From NCBI GenBank assembly GCA_030248215.1, contig JASANG010000801.1, forward strand, positions 62,001 to 126,000: 64,000 nt of DNA. Reading direction: 5' to 3'. The notes below the pieces were generated by a model, which saw nothing but the letters and a program-made list of their open reading frames with translations, made no database searches and was not told where the DNA came from. The translations under genes and the position numbers were made by a program. The stretch comes from Enoplolaimus lenunculus (Eukaryota; Nematoda; Enoplea; Enoplida; Thoracostomopsidae). Below are positions 1 to 11,659 of the stretch, in pieces (the first letter of the stretch is position 1; each line of letters begins with the position of its first letter).

Positions 1-43
1 CTACAAGCTACAGATCCAAACCTATATAAACACATTTCCTCAC

Positions 44-420
44 CTCAAACTCAAACTTTCCAACCAAAACCAGCATGACTGCAACTTGCCACCAGAACAA
101 TGATACCAACTGAGGCACAACAGTCCGAAGCAGCAGTCTCCAGCGCTCACCAGATTTGGCAGCAATCGCCAATTTCGCACTGAACACAACATAAATTGCT
201 AAAATTGCAATTAAACACACCGAAGGCACACTTAAATGCAACTCGACTAGTGGCGCAATCGGGAATGCGATGAGATTTTGAGTCAGAAATTTTGGAACAC
301 GTAAGAAGCGATTGGTGCTGTTCGTTGATGGTAAGAATCTTGCAGCAAGCAATGGAGCACATGATATCACATCGAGACAGAGTGTCACCATCGCGACCAA
401 ATATTGATCGCCACTTAGAG
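44..420 (-). CDS. WFS1: WFS1 exon, central membrane helices
   Basis: Acceptor TTTTCAG|CT, donor GAG|GTGAGG; phase 1 to 0. It covers FLTQNLIAFPIAPLVELHLS and the following VPSVCLIAILAIYVVF helix, then LLLRTVVPQLVSLFWWQVAV, matching three consecutive wolframin segments. The C-terminal ER-luminal domain is not in the window. Confidence 0.85.
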
Positions 421-3400
421 CTGAAAACAAATAAACATCAACGCTTGAAACAACACTATTAACACTGTGAGTCATAGTGGTTGAAATATTTGCTTTCAAT
501 GCTAATTTTCTTTTTACAAAACCCATGGTCTATAAGCAAATAAAAATTTAAAGATATATACATGTCTAAAACTCAAGTAAGCGAAAGATATTTCTTATAT
601 TTCACAGCTAACGTTCTTTTAAAAATCTCTTTGCATAAACTAGATTTACACACTGCATTTCTTGCCCTGCAATGAAAACCGTTACGAACTTCCACAAACT
701 TTCATTATAAAAATCCGCCATATATGTCGTAGTGCAAATTACTACGCGCGTATTGTCTCGAAAAATACCGTATACCGCAACAAATCCCACCATGCTCTGA
801 TTTCCAAATATTCGATAAAAACTTTTCATTATAAATCTGTTTTATTAACCGAAACAACTTACCCAAAAAACTCATTGCACAAAATATCAAACTGACACTG
901 CACAAAAACAAACAATTGGGCAACGTTTTGCCACAAATCGCAAACGCTAACACGAACACAAATAACGCAGTGAAAAAGCTGACATACGGTTCCATCGATT
1001 CAAACATAAACGTTGCTGATGATTTCAATCCTACCGAGATTGCTGAGCTCGAAGATGACTGAGTCAAGAGTTTATCACTTGTTGCAGCAGGAGATACGCC
1101 TGCACCCTTCAACGGGAAATGGTCAGCATTATCAACTTCTCCCGAAGCTTTTGTATCTCTTCGTCCATCTTGTTCATTGGCACTTTTATCTTGACCCGTA
1201 TCTTTAGAAATGTACGCCCGTGGATATCTCTCAAGCGCTCCCTCACTGTTGTTGGCTGTTGCAGCATCAGTTACCCTCTCGTTACCCAAGGATAACTCAT
1301 CTCCATTTTTAGCCAACCGTCTGCCAGAATTCATTCCACCTTTGTCAGTCCCATTCCGGTCTTGGATTCGCTTACTCCTGTCAGAGCTACCACCTCCGTT
1401 ACTGTCAGGTGTTTCCCTCGCACTTAAAAACGGCACAAGTAATCTTCGATACGATTCTAACTGTCTCAACACTGCTTTATGCTGATACATTTGTAGTGAA
1501 AAATAAATCATAACAGCGAATGCAGTATAACATGCGGCAACCGGTATCCAGGCCAAAATTCGCGGAACAGAAATAATTTGAATGAGACCCAAAAATAACA
1601 TGGTTTGCAATTGATGATAAGGGAATAATGTATGGAATACAAGTCGCGATTGCTCCTCAAGTTTGACACGAACATACTCGACAAGTGACGAAAAATGAGA
1701 TCGAAACTGAAACAAAAAGAGAAACTTGAACGTAAAATATATAAATAATCTTTATTAATAAAGCTGAAACGCTCAAACCATAAGTAATTTATACATCGTC
1801 ATAGTTAATTTCCCCATATAATTTTATTTGAACAAAAAGTAAAACAAGCTACTACGCAACAACAGAGAAAACTGGCGTATTATGTTACGTAGCTGAAAAT
1901 TTTGTACCTGTCCTAGTAGAAATTATTTCTACTGTGAATAATAAAAACACGCAACATTTTGACAGGAAGCGCACAATTCAAGACATGCCCATGTTAACTC
2001 TCTGTGTACTAAAATTATAATAATTCATACAGCAGACAATCCTGCCTACCAACCTCTGCCTCCACAATTTTTTTCTTCTGCACTCATCTGCGCGTTTACC
2101 AACATAAATAATGAACTTACAGCATCATTTCCAAGTAGCAACATTACATCATCAAGGGATAATGCATCCGTACTTGTTAAAAGAGTAGCAACGGAGTCAA
2201 GCCGTTTTTCAATATTCTCTACAACTGAATCTGGAACAAAATATCAGCATCACGTTCACGTACCAACAACAGTGCAGGATCCCGCTTCTGTCCCAGTTCA
2301 CAAAATTCCACACTTGGGAAGTATTTTTTCAGCTAATTTTACACAAAAAGTCCTCCAGAAACGATACCAAAGAAAGACAAATATTCTACAACATCAGTTA
2401 AACAAATTGAACTGGCGTTGCAAGTAGATGTAGATGTCAATTGTTCTATAAATTGCATGATATGACACCAAAATAAGAAAACTAAATAGGTTCACAGTAC
2501 TGTCGCTACGATTTTAGTTCAAATTTTAGTTTTTAACAGATCTGGGTCGGTACAGACGTTAGAAAATTATAAATAGAAAAATGAAACCAAAACTGTATAT
2601 ACCATATCTATCCAAGTCGTGCTCAATAAGCGGTTCCCGGTCTGATACAGTTTTCGTAATGTCCGAATCTTCTTGGAATAAGTTATCCTTGTCACTGGAA
2701 ACACCAACGGAAGGAATGCTTATGGCTTCGGTTCTTTTTCCCAAATCAGTCCTAGTTGCTACCATTAACTCTGGAACAGCAAAGTTAAAGTTTGAGTTTC
2801 GCTAAAATAATTCCGGTTTGAAAACGACAGCGATAATCGACGTTTTAAAAGTTTGGTTACGAACGCGGAGTACGATTCCTCATAAATGTCTCCACGTCAG
2901 GGTGCAACCAGAATTTCGATTCCGATTAGAATTCCGATTCAAAACAAGTTCCGATTCCAATTTATCAATAATTGATTGACGTTTAGCTTAACCGAACCAA
3001 AACTCATCGCCAATTTGTTCATGCGACCTTTTTGAAATTGTTGCCAGCCAACAGACACCCTAAATCGACATCCGTAAAGTCAATAAATTTGCTGTTCCGA
3101 TTCAATCCAGTTCCGCTTTGCATCCTGAGTCGTACACCTATCACAGACATGAGACAAGCTCGTGCAAAAAACACAACTACAAAAACTAATAAACGCACCT
3201 GCTTCTGTTAATTCAGCTGTTGTTTCCGCTTTGCGCAACATAACATTGAGTAAATCGCTTGGCTCGCAGCATGCGTGATTATGTCCCACTGATGCAGAAA
3301 TTGCCCGTGTTAACGCTTTCGCTGCCGACGACCAACTTTCAACACCTGAAATACTTACAACCATGTGCAAACTTGACCGAAATAGTGTGTTAGGCCAAGC

Positions 3401-4366
3401 TAGAGTTGCAACCTTTAAAAACATATCAGCCTGGATATTAGACATATACATATAATATATTGAAACATGTATACGCAAAATAGGTGCTACCGGCCTGCTC
3501 ATACCGTGCGCTCATCGCATATATCTCAGTACAAAAGTTTAATTTGAAGTGGAACTATTTCGGGACTGTGAGTATATGCGGTGTAGCTTGTGTATGTGCA
3601 GAGTGTGTAATGTTAAGACACATACATACTTGTGCACATATAGCACTAGAGGAAATTATGATATCGGTCGCGTGGTGTAAGGGGTAGCGCGCTTGACTCG
3701 CGAGCGAGAGGTCCGAGGTTCGATTCCTGGCGTGGCCATATCTTTCGGAGAAATTTAGGAGAAAAATCAAATATATTCGCAGTACTTCCGAGAAATGGGT
3801 CGTCCCGACCGCGCAGTTCTGACAGGGACATTACATAAGCTCGTATCAGTGTGCGACCGGTATTAATTTATTGGATGCCGGAGCCGAATAGTGAATTTTT
3901 CAGTAATCGGATGTTAGTTGGATATAGCATCTTTATTTGTAGATTAAGTTATTAACGTGGAAACCCAGAACTGGAATTTCTCGAAGCTGAAACTCGGACT
4001 TGGAAATTTTTGGCGAAAATACCACTAGCAAAGGTTTATTAGGACCTGGATGCAACTCTAGGCCAGGCAGGTATTAACATCAAATCTTTTTAAATAACGA
4101 GTTTAAAAAGCAGGCACCTGAGAACCTGCATTAACTCATGACGTACTAATGTTAACGGGCGAACTACACCTACTCTACTAGTTCTACAGCGACTTCTACA
4201 ATTGACAAATGTTTGCTCACCTACATGTTTACATATGCAATTATAGTTTAAACGCACCTAATAATTCCGAAGCCGAGCTATGGTGGCTGGAAATCATTTC
4301 CTCAGTGCTGGGCGAAGCAGCTCCAACTCCAATGCTAGAATGTGATGTGTCAGACTGATCGTTCAT
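44..4366 (-). CDS. WFS1: wolframin (WFS1) orthologue, multi-exon, 3' end outside window
   Basis: Wolframin is a multi-pass endoplasmic reticulum membrane glycoprotein that affects ER calcium and the unfolded-protein response. Coding exons read on the minus strand, in transcript order: 4258-4366, 3199-3430, 2603-2770, 2121-2230, 863-1706 and 44-420; more must lie left of base 1. Phases agree from 3199 to 44. Similarity to vertebrate wolframin as I recall it: an AAK-centred Sel1-like stretch in the 3199 exon; KRLDSVATLLTSTDALSLDD in the 2121 exon, matching the segment before the membrane domain; then membrane helices, with MEPYVSFF against LEPYAHFL, LHLSVPSVCL against LNVSVPCLLY, and VPQLVSLFWW against VPYLVCFMWC. 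A Ser/Gly/Asp-rich insert of about 140 residues in the 863 exon is not in the vertebrate protein. The link between the first two exons is uncertain. Confidence 0.85.
863..1706 (-). CDS. WFS1: WFS1 large exon: first membrane helices and Ser-rich insert
   Basis: 844 bp; acceptor TTTGTTTCAG|TTT, donor G|GTAAGTTG; phase 0 to 1. It begins FRSHFSSLVEYVRVKLEEQS, then helices around LQTMLFLGLIQIISV and IPVAACYTAFAVMIYF, then about 140 polar residues (Ser, Gly, Asp, Asn, Lys), then MEPYVSFFTALFVFVLAFAI and CLFLCSVSLIFCAMSFL. Flanking helices match wolframin in order, so the polar loop is an insertion in this lineage between the second and third helices. Confidence 0.85.
2121..2230 (-). CDS. WFS1: WFS1 exon, pre-membrane helical segment
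   Basis: 110 bp between acceptor TTCCAG|AT and donor GCT|GTAAGTT, phase 1 to 0. The peptide KRLDSVATLLTSTDALSLDD followed by VMLLLGNDA aligns without gaps to vertebrate [20 protein letters not shown]. This is one of the clearest matches supporting the wolframin call. Confidence 0.8.
2603..2770 (-). CDS. WFS1: WFS1 exon
   Basis: 168 bp between acceptor TTCCAG|AG and donor ATG|GTATATAC, phase 1 to 1. It encodes a charged soluble segment (LMVATRTDLGKRTEAIS to DREPLIEHDLDRYD) in the cytosolic N-terminal half. No strong similarity of its own; placed by phase and position. Confidence 0.65.
3199..3430 (-). CDS. WFS1: WFS1 exon, Sel1-like region
   Basis: Acceptor ATATCCAG|GCTG and donor CAG|GTGCG. 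It reads ADMFLKVATLAW through SSAAKALTRAISAS to AETTAELTEA, resembling the Sel1-like repeat region of wolframin (AAK followed by a basic helix). It ends in phase 1, matching the start of the 2770 exon. A GTAAGT...TTTCAG string of 13 bases inside it looks like a tiny intron, but the frame stays open through it. Confidence 0.65.
3666..3738 (+). tRNA. tRNA-like gene, anticodon CGC (Ala-type) or tRNA-derived SINE head
   Basis: A 73-base cloverleaf: acceptor GGTCGCG pairs with CGTGGCC (two G-U pairs), discriminator A, D-arm GTGT/GCGC, seven-base anticodon loop CTCGCGA with U33 and anticodon CGC, T-loop TTCGATT. The anticodon stem has a mismatch, the T stem has one, and position 3-70 is U-G rather than the alanine G-U identity pair. 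No T-run follows directly. It lies in a WFS1 intron on the opposite strand. It could be a real tRNA, a pseudogene or a SINE head. Confidence 0.5.
4258..4366 (-). CDS. WFS1: WFS1 first coding exon (tentative)
   Basis: ATG at 4366-4364 opens a Ser-rich frame starting MNDQSDTSHSS and ending at donor AG|GTGCGT. It leaves one base over, whereas the exon at 3430 begins in phase 0, so at least one small exon is missing between them. An 8-base candidate (4118-4125) would restore the phase. A disordered Ser-rich N-terminus is usual for wolframin. Confidence 0.5.
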
Positions 4367-4384
4367 TATAGCGAATCAATTAAG

Positions 4385-5285
4385 TAATATGCTTAAGTTT
4401 ACTGAACATGCAAACAACTGTAGCACTGTAATGAACAGTCATCAGAACATTTACGCTGTTTTGTTAGATTTTCCAATATGCGAATACAATATAATACAGA
4501 AGTATATATATTTGACGGTTACATGGAAAATATCTAACCATAATGGGTTACATGGAAAATATCTAACCATAATGAAGATAAGTAAAAAAAGTTTGAGACA
4601 AATTAACCGGATTAAATTCACTAGCTACAAAATTAATCACATAAAAATAAACTACTTATCACGAAGATTTTAACATTTTTGTTTTTATTGCATACTGCGT
4701 TTTGCATTTTGTTCAGTGCATTTCGTTGTCAGTGTTTAAACCGAAAGATGCAAAGTCGTTTAAATGATATTTAAATTTGCTAATTTTAATAAAGGTCAAA
4801 CTGATGAATAATATTTTGGTTTTGCGCCCATTTTTAACGAAATCTCGGTAGTTTTTTCTCAAAATTGAACCAAAAGAAAACGCACCAAACAAGTAAATTT
4901 CATAAAAATATGCAAAATTTCTCTACCGAAATTGCAGGAACATCCGCTAAAAAATCTACCGGAGCCGGGGCGGGTGCAGGAAGTCGATTTTCTGGCGGAG
5001 CCGGAGGCAGACCTCCAGTTACCCTGTTATGCATAGATTTTTGGCACGTTTCGAGGCTTAGCGGTTTTTAAGCGTTGCTGTTTGCCAAAATAGAAAATAT
5101 GTTCCACTATAATGCTGAGACTGAAACACAAAAAATAGTGAACCTTTAATCGTAATGCTTTCTCAAAAATGACAAACATGTCTGCTTTACACCACGTGCC
5201 TCTAATAGATGACAGACGGTTTGTAATTGCTGGGTTGTTGAGAGAGACGTAACTTTAACCTCAACTTTGGCTTTAAGTTCATATT
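4385..5285. other. intergenic stretch upstream of WFS1
   Basis: AT-rich sequence with no gene seen. The one structure is a tandem pair of a roughly 29-base unit (GGTTACATGGAAAATATCTA...) at about 4517-4574. Any WFS1 promoter should lie here, but no promoter motif is recognisable. Confidence 0.5.
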
Positions 5286-5289
5286 TGCC

Positions 5290-5575
5290 CAACGGCGGAT
5301 CAAGGCATTTCTGACGGGGGGCGAGGTGGCAAATGTTATGAAACGCTAAAATTGTAAACGTAGAAACCTTATCATTTTATCACCAAAAAAATTTGTGAGG
5401 TGAAAATATTGTGAGGTATTGACCTTATCACTTTATCAAAAAATTTCTGAAAGAAAAATTCGGACCCTATATTTTTTCAAAGCATTCACTGAGGGGAAAA
5501 ATTATAAGTAGGCACCTCATAGTAACTTCTAATGGGGGCGAACACACTTCCCCGACCCCTCTGGATCCGCTAGTG
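5290..5575. mobile_element. MITE family I copy
   Basis: Ends resemble GGCGGATC... and ...GGATCCGCTAGTG, with inner blocks like CTTATCATTTTATCA repeated in inverted sense. Related copies lie at 44626-44838, 47757-48037 and, degraded, 45900-46165. Non-coding; a short TIR element by comparison of the copies. Confidence 0.5.
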
Positions 5576-5939
5576 TATTTCCATGATGTGCAACTGTGAC
5601 TTGAAATATAAAGTCTACAGTCTGTTTTTAAAACCAGAATCGACCTAAGTAATCATACGCTATGCAATATCTTATGTTTCAACAAACATCATTTAAAACG
5701 AAATTGTATCAAAACAATTTCTGTAGCACAAAATTTTCAATCCCAGCGATTTATTGGTGACGGAACTGCTTAAAAGCTCATACTTTCGCATATAAAACGT
5801 TTGTAATTAAAGCTTAAGAGAATGATATCCATATCAATGATGTTTTTATTCAAAAACTTAGTTGACGTTCACATTTTGTTGGGCAGAATGTAGGTTTTTC
5901 GTGTAAATGTTTTAAATGTGATATACTTGTATAGTTATA

Positions 5940-6430
5940 ATAATGTTTTGCTGCCCGTTCTCAGCCATTCTTAAACTTATTAGACGGAAATTACAAGCTT
6001 TTAGTCGAGCGTCAGGTACCCCGAGTCCAGAGCAGGTCGCCCTGTATCATCACGCGAACTCTTGTTTAAACACCCGCGACTGGGTTAGCTTTAACCTTAC
6101 CGCTTTTAGCCAGACGGCTGAAACCGGTAGTCAGCTCCGTAGAATAGGAAACTCAGGAACGGCCAGGGAGCTAGGAATGGGCAGCAAAGAAAAGCAAGAC
6201 CTTTTCACGGCCAATCTGTATGGAATGAACGGAACAAACGGCTAAACAGTAGACTTAATACACGGGTGCAAAACGTAAGCAAGCCGGGACACAATGAGTC
6301 AAATCGGGAAATACAGGGAGAGTATTTTCGGGACCACGCCAGAACGATCACCGCGAAGCTGGGAAATCAACGCCACCTAAATGACAAGCCACCTAGAGGG
6401 CTCAACAAGTGGTCACTGTGCACGCTACAC
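5940..6430. other. GC-richer unrecognised block with a 100-aa open frame
   Basis: A plus-strand frame from 5943 to 6245 begins MFCCPFSAILKLIRRKLQAF, and base composition over 5940-6430 is more GC-rich than its surroundings. No domain, splice context or second copy was recognised. It may be an element fragment or a small gene; no function can be given. Confidence 0.2.
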
Positions 6431-6599
6431 GGATAGCTAGCTGAATACTAAGTTTAGGTTAGGATACTAAAGATTAAGATGCTTAAACTAGAATAATAAC
6501 TTAACAAAGAATAGAGTTAAGCATTGGGCTATGCTTAGCAATTTCCCGAAGAACCAGTCACTTACCGTGTGTGCTCACACATGAGACTGTTCGGCCAAG

Positions 6600-7265
6600 T
6601 GTGAGAAAATCTGTTACGCCTACTTCATGTTGATTCGAGGTCAACATGAATTATTGTGATTTGAATAGCGGTTATGTAGACAAAACATGAATGTCACATG
6701 ACATTGACTTACAAATCTCGTATTTCCAGTAATCACCGTATACGAACAACTATATGTCACATGATACCACGGGATATTTATGGGAATACCATGTGGTATT
6801 CCAAAACTCTAACGAGTATGCATAATTTTAAGCAGGACAATGTAATTTGTGTGCACTAATAATATAATAAAAATTCAGATAGTGTAGTTTTAATTGATTT
6901 CGAACACTGAATTAGCTTGTATTTTTCTATTTCTGGCGAAATTTTTCCTGAATATAATCCTAAGACCAAATAAACGCAGACTTTAAATCTTAGTATCACA
7001 TGATATTTTACAGGACATTAGGCTATCTTACCACAACCTTGCAGATATTTTCAAACATGTCATACAGTACAGACGGACAATATATCGAAAGTCATATGAT
7101 ATTGCAGTGCAATCATTGAATGTCACATCAGGATAGCAGACAATTCACATTTTTTGAATTTGATAGCGGATCAACGAGCAGACAAAAACTTATCCGCAAT
7201 AAACCAGACGTGTTCCAGGTTTCTCCAGTTATAACGTGAACCACCGCATTACCTATAAGTTTTGT
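6600..7265. repeat. dispersed repeat family K, copy with CATATGATATT dyads
   Basis: Contains several near-palindromic TATCACATGATA/TCATATGATATT motifs tens of bases apart and ends with TTATAACGTGAACC..CCGCATTAC. The same motifs and ends recur near 9225-9700, 18830-19140 and 20169-20275. Non-coding. Confidence 0.5.
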
Positions 7266-7780
7266 TTAGGCAGCTAGTGAACTGAACCGAATAAGCTTCA
7301 ATTACACCAACAAAAGCTTTGCCGACGCGGACGTCAGATGTCATTTCCTTCTGTTGGGTTTTTTGTACTAAAATTTTCAGATACAGTTTCAGCTTGCAAC
7401 ACAAGGAACCACTAAATTTTACAGAACTTAACCCCTCGTTTTCGAAATCCTGGCTACGACTATAATCACCCACTTCAACAATAGTCAGACCACTGAACAA
7501 CAGGGATCTTAAAGTATGTGAAAAAATCTCTGAGTGGACTGCAAGCAAGCGCACCCTGCCTTAGGTTATATCAGACCGAAAAATCTTAATGAGTTGGGAG
7601 CGACGGCGTTTAAGTCGCAAATATCCTGGTGCACGTGTGTTCGTTTATTAATAATCGACATTAATGGAAAAATTCTCAGTTAGTATCTTTAATAGTTCAA
7701 TACGTAAAAGCTTATAACTGGTCTACCAAATATATACGCCAATTCTCTCATTTCGAACCGAAGTTATCCAACAGCTCATT
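7266..7780. other. no recognisable feature
   Basis: A minus-strand open frame of about 100 codons (7249-7554) has no family resemblance and no splice or codon support. Otherwise nothing is seen. Confidence 0.4.
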
Positions 7781-7783
7781 CTG

Positions 7784-7979
7784 AATACACGGCAAAAAAT
7801 GGTGAGTCAAATTGACTCTCTCCGAAATTGGCTTTTCCGGACTATACAAACTGAGTCAAATTTCGACTCACTGAGTCCCACGTTTGACTATGGTGGAGTC
7901 AAATTTGACACTATTAGAGTAGTCCGGAAAAGCCTATTTCGGAGCGAGTCAATTTGACTCATCATTTTTTGCAGTGCAG
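7784..7979. mobile_element. MITE family D, long TIR copy
   Basis: About 196 bp that is nearly a full palindrome. CACGGCAAAAAATGGTGAGT at the left mirrors ACTCATCATTTTTTGCAGTG at the right, and inner arms repeat CCGAAAT..GGCTTTTCCGGACTA in inverse. GAGTCAAATTTGACTC motifs fill it. A second copy lies at 61867-62072. Confidence 0.75.
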
Positions 7980-8196
7980 TATATTTTTAGCGTAAATTTT
8001 GGCAAATATCGTGATGCTTGAAAAGTTTAATTATTAATGTAGAAAATTGAAACACATCCCGTGAGGCAATGATAATAGCACCTGTTCCACGTCAAATTCT
8101 TGTTCCTTTACAAAATCGCTTTTATTATTGTATTTCTAAATATTTTAAATTCAATTTTGGTCTATTTTTAGGTATCTCAAACTGTGGATAACATCT

Positions 8197-8400
8197 AGTG
8201 TAAGTGAGCCGAATAAGAGGGGGGACTGATATTTATTTGGCCTCTAGACTGCGTTGCCCCCCCCCCTTATTCGATTACGGTTATTTACATTTAACCCGCC
8301 CTCCGCCGCCCTTACTGATATATCATATATTCGGTACTGCAACTATCCGTTGAATTAAACGTTTATTTGTCTTGTATCAAAAGCTTGATCACTAATGTAA
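8197..8400. mobile_element. MITE family H, partial left end
   Basis: Shares GAATAAGAGGGGGGACTGAT and the following sequence, including GGTACTGCAACTATCCGTTG, with the full copies at 35841-36288 and 56503-56956. The right half is not seen. Confidence 0.6.
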
Positions 8401-9224
8401 AAGGTTATACTTACGAATGTACTTTCAACACTTAAGTATGCTTTAAAGTTTCGAACTCAACTCATCAAATCCTAGCTTGAAATTAAATCTGTGATGAAAT
8501 AGGGCATATTTATTCAAAAAGGGTAACTGGGTGTGATGCTGACACTTCTGCAACGTAGACCCAACATATCGGGCACACTTTAACCTGGTAGGTTCACACG
8601 CGTTAACCATAGACCGTCTTAGATATTTTGACGTGTCGTGGCTTACCATGTAACCCCGTAGCTGAGCACCATTTGAAGCTTTCAGTGGTCAAAAAACACA
8701 CGGTTCCAAAACACTCGAACCCCATTGGCCCTGAGGGCTACAAGTTTCTTTATTCTTTTTAAAAGTTGTGTCCAAACAGAAGGCCAGGATAGGCATTGCG
8801 GTTAAGATATATGATTTCTGTCAATGTTTCATCCAATCAATTTAAAGTAGTTTTATGCTGTTCAGCATAGGTTGATCGTTTGTTTGTGGTTAGAATTTGT
8901 GGTCCATGTATAGAACAGGGCTGGAACAGTAGTATTTCTGTTATTTAACTTTGGCCGCAACGCGTGTGTTTAGTAAAGCGAGTATTTAAATAGTAAACGT
9001 GATCTAATGTATATTCCTTGGTGCACTTACGTGTGGAATCGAAGCGTGTGACAAGCCGAACGATATTTTAGTGTTTAAACTTTAATCTTTATTTTGATCC
9101 CTGTTGAGGCGGAACTAACCAGGATAATCTTCTCTTTGGATCCGCTTGCGCTTCATTCGCAAAAATTTGACAAAAAGTTTTAGTGATCGTTGTATCCGGT
9201 ATTTTTTGGGCTTACAGGAATTCC
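8401..9224. other. no recognisable feature
   Basis: AT-rich non-coding sequence. A short open frame on the minus strand (8443-8649) has no support. No repeat was recognised. Confidence 0.35.
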
Positions 9225-9700
9225 AAAATTTCAACGAATATTAGATGATATTCAGCGGGACAGTGTAACCTTTGGGCACTAATAAATGAATGAAAAGTTG
9301 GACGGTCGCGGCACAAATGCGCTTTAAATACCAAATACACGCCTGCAAATCGTTCCCGACACAAAATCGCTTAAAACCACAGCTGCATAATTCAAAAATT
9401 CAAATTTCAAATTCTAGTATCATATGATATTCAACAAGACAACTTGGTTATGTTACCTCAAGTATGTGGATGTTTGAAAACATATCATATGATGTTCGCA
9501 GACAATATTTCGAATATCATATGATATTGAAGAACTAAAGGTTACGCACGCATGTTAATAGCAGACAAATACGAATTTTTGACTGCGATATAGGGTGTAT
9601 ATGCAGACAAAATGTTACCCAATAGTCTAATAGGGACAAAACGTGTTCCAAGCTGCCCCGGTAATAACGCGAACCCCGCATTACGAATATGCTAATACTA
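9225..9700. repeat. dispersed repeat family K, second copy
   Basis: Carries AGTATCATATGATATTCAAC and two further ATCATATGATATT-type dyads, then CAGACAAAATGTTACCCAAT and a terminal block ending AACGCGAACCCCGCATTACG that is shared with 20169-20275 and 7180-7260. Confidence 0.55.
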
Positions 9701-10019
9701 CTGTTCCGGCCCTGTTCTATACATGGGCCGATTGGGGATGCCCCCCTTCGGGCGCACGTCATATTTGTGCCTTTGAACGCCTAAACACGTTATGGTGTGG
9801 AGTTGGCCTGCGTTCACGGGCCAACCTACTCGGTTGATATGTTTTTGCAGTTGGGAGTATTGCAGGGTTTAAAGCAGGGTTTGTTCCGGATATTAATTTG
9901 CTTCATAATTCCAAAAACATAAAAAGAAATGTGCAAATCGCTTAAGTTCTTTGGCGACGGCATAGATTTCTGCGCCTATGCATAGAACAGCCGCCAAACA
10001 GAGTAGTGTGCCGTAGGGG

Positions 10020-10215
10020 CGGGCTCGTAGCCAGGAGGGCTCAGCTTCCGCCTGGAAAAATTTTGGCATCCCTGGAAATTTTTCGACCTTGCTTGCAAGT
10101 TGACTCTGCCCCCCCCTAAATTTTCAACCTTGCTTGCAAGTTATTAAACCCTTCAATGCCTCTCCTGAAAATTTTTTAGCGCCCCCTATCAAGTTGAGTT
10201 GGCTACGGCCATACG
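10020..10215. mobile_element. MITE family L copy
   Basis: TIRs CGTAGCCAGGAGGG..CAG and ..TTGAGTTGGCTACGG. The centre carries two TTTTC(A/G)ACCTTGCTTGCAAG motifs. Related copies: 41430-41795, 45040-45178, 46449-46640 (inverted), and a piece within the LTRs of the element at 12419-17853. Confidence 0.6.
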
Positions 10216-10497
10216 TAGGGGTTTTTTCAACAAGTGCGTAGTCAGCTTCCTACAATCTACAAACGACGCTAACATTTCTGGCTACACGTTTGTCGCTTTA
10301 GGCTCCAGGTGCTTTAAAACTGGTTCAAAGATGATAGTGCCACATACCAAAGAAGGACGGGCCGGCCGATGTAGGCTACCATCACGGCGGGCATAGCCGG
10401 CCGCAGGATCATGTTGTTGATAGCACAATTTTTGTACTACTTACAATATTAAATTTCAGCAGTCATGAAACGGTTTTTCATTACAATTTATTACGTG

Positions 10498-10746
10498 CAC
10501 TGTAAATTCCAATGAGTTAATCAACTCAGACGGAAAGTTAGTTATTTCTGAGTTAATAACAGTAAACTTTCGCTCACTCTGAGTTGACTTGATGATCACT
10601 GTGAGTTGAGTTGACTCCGGGTGAGTTGCTTAATTAACTCAGAATGAATTGAATCAACTCAAAATTCTGAGTTCTGATAGTCATAATTACAGACTGAGTT
10701 ATTACACTTATTCTGAGTTAAAATCAACTCACCGCAATTTACAGTG
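10498..10746. mobile_element. MITE family C, complete copy
   Basis: CACTGTAAATTCCAATGAGT at the left mirrors ACTCACCGCAATTTACAGTG at the right; the inside is dense with (A)CTCA/TGAGTT words in both senses. Copies at 35538-35676 and 36716-36782 are flanked by TA, as for Tc1/mariner-type MITEs; this one is not. Confidence 0.7.
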
Positions 10747-10749
10747 TGG

Positions 10750-11440
10750 TAGCATTTTTTGCAATAAAATTGCATGGTATTTGATATGAATGTCATAGTG
10801 GTTTAGAGATAGCAACACACAGACGTTTATGATAACATGCCGTTTACACTGGTACAACATTCTAAATAATAGTACAAATAAAGCAGAAGCTACAAACCGC
10901 AGCCCTGTTCGGCCAGGCACGGCCGTTTGGCAACGGCCGGGCGGTTCGGCTCGGGTAAACCTCGCAAACGAAACGTGCCAGGGTCATTTTCTCGCTTGGG
11001 TTATAGGCCATTGGTCATGGTAATGTTATTAAACCATTAATATCCCGATTGGTGTTTTAACGTTCAAAAAACACCAATAAGCGACTGAAGCTAATTGCAT
11101 ACGACAGATAAGGCAGAATCGTTGTTCAACGTTTTGTTAATTTTCCAGCGGTTTGCAGAAATTTGCAATATAAAGGACGACTAAAACTGAAATGAAATTA
11201 TTTAGCAAACTGCTTTAGAATACGGCTATTTTGGCTTGGAAGCGTTAAGTTATGGGAACTCACTTGTTCTGAATGTACTCGAAAGGCCTATGACTACTGC
11301 ATGACAGGGGTATAGAAATTTTTGGTTCTTTAAAATTTGAAACTTTTTAAGCAACCATTATGAAGATTAATTAAAACTTTAGAGATTGCAAATTTCGCCG
11401 TTGGTGCAAAAAAGTTTACGCATCAGCGCAAAAGGTTTTC
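10750..11440. other. unassigned intergenic sequence
   Basis: Mostly AT-rich. A short GC-rich patch near 10895-10965 (GGCACGGCCGTTTGGCAACG region) stands out but matches nothing I recognise. No gene seen. Confidence 0.35.
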
Positions 11441-11441
11441 G

Positions 11442-11656
11442 GGCCCATGTAAAGATCAGGGGCGGAACATTTTTCTGTGGGACTATGAAAAGAGTAAGCT
11501 TAAGCTTTAGACTAATTTTTTTGCTTTGCTTAAGCTTAGGCTTAGGCTTAAGCTGAGGAATAAACTCATTTTTACGCTTACGCTGAGGCTTAGGCTTAGT
11601 CTCGGGCTTATGAATATGCTTATTATACTGTTCCGCCCCTGTTCTTTACATTGGCT
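11442..11656. mobile_element. TTAGGC-core TIR element, family A
   Basis: Left end GGCCCATGTAAAGATCAGGG and right end GTTCCGCCCCTGTTCTTTAC..TTGGC form an imperfect TIR of about 27 bp. Inside the left TIR are AGTAAGCTTAAGCTTTAGAC and a TTTTTTTGC run, then degenerate (TTAGGC)n, then GAATATGCTTATTATACTG. Confidence 0.75.
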
Positions 11657-11659
11657 AAG

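Noticed and set aside
3333-3358. GTAAGTATTTCAG, a 13-nt string with perfect donor and acceptor ends in WFS1
   Set aside because: It is far shorter than known animal introns, and the frame is open straight through with consistent phase.
5943-6245. 100-codon frame as a host gene
   Set aside because: No domain, no splice or repeat support; listed only as an unrecognised block.
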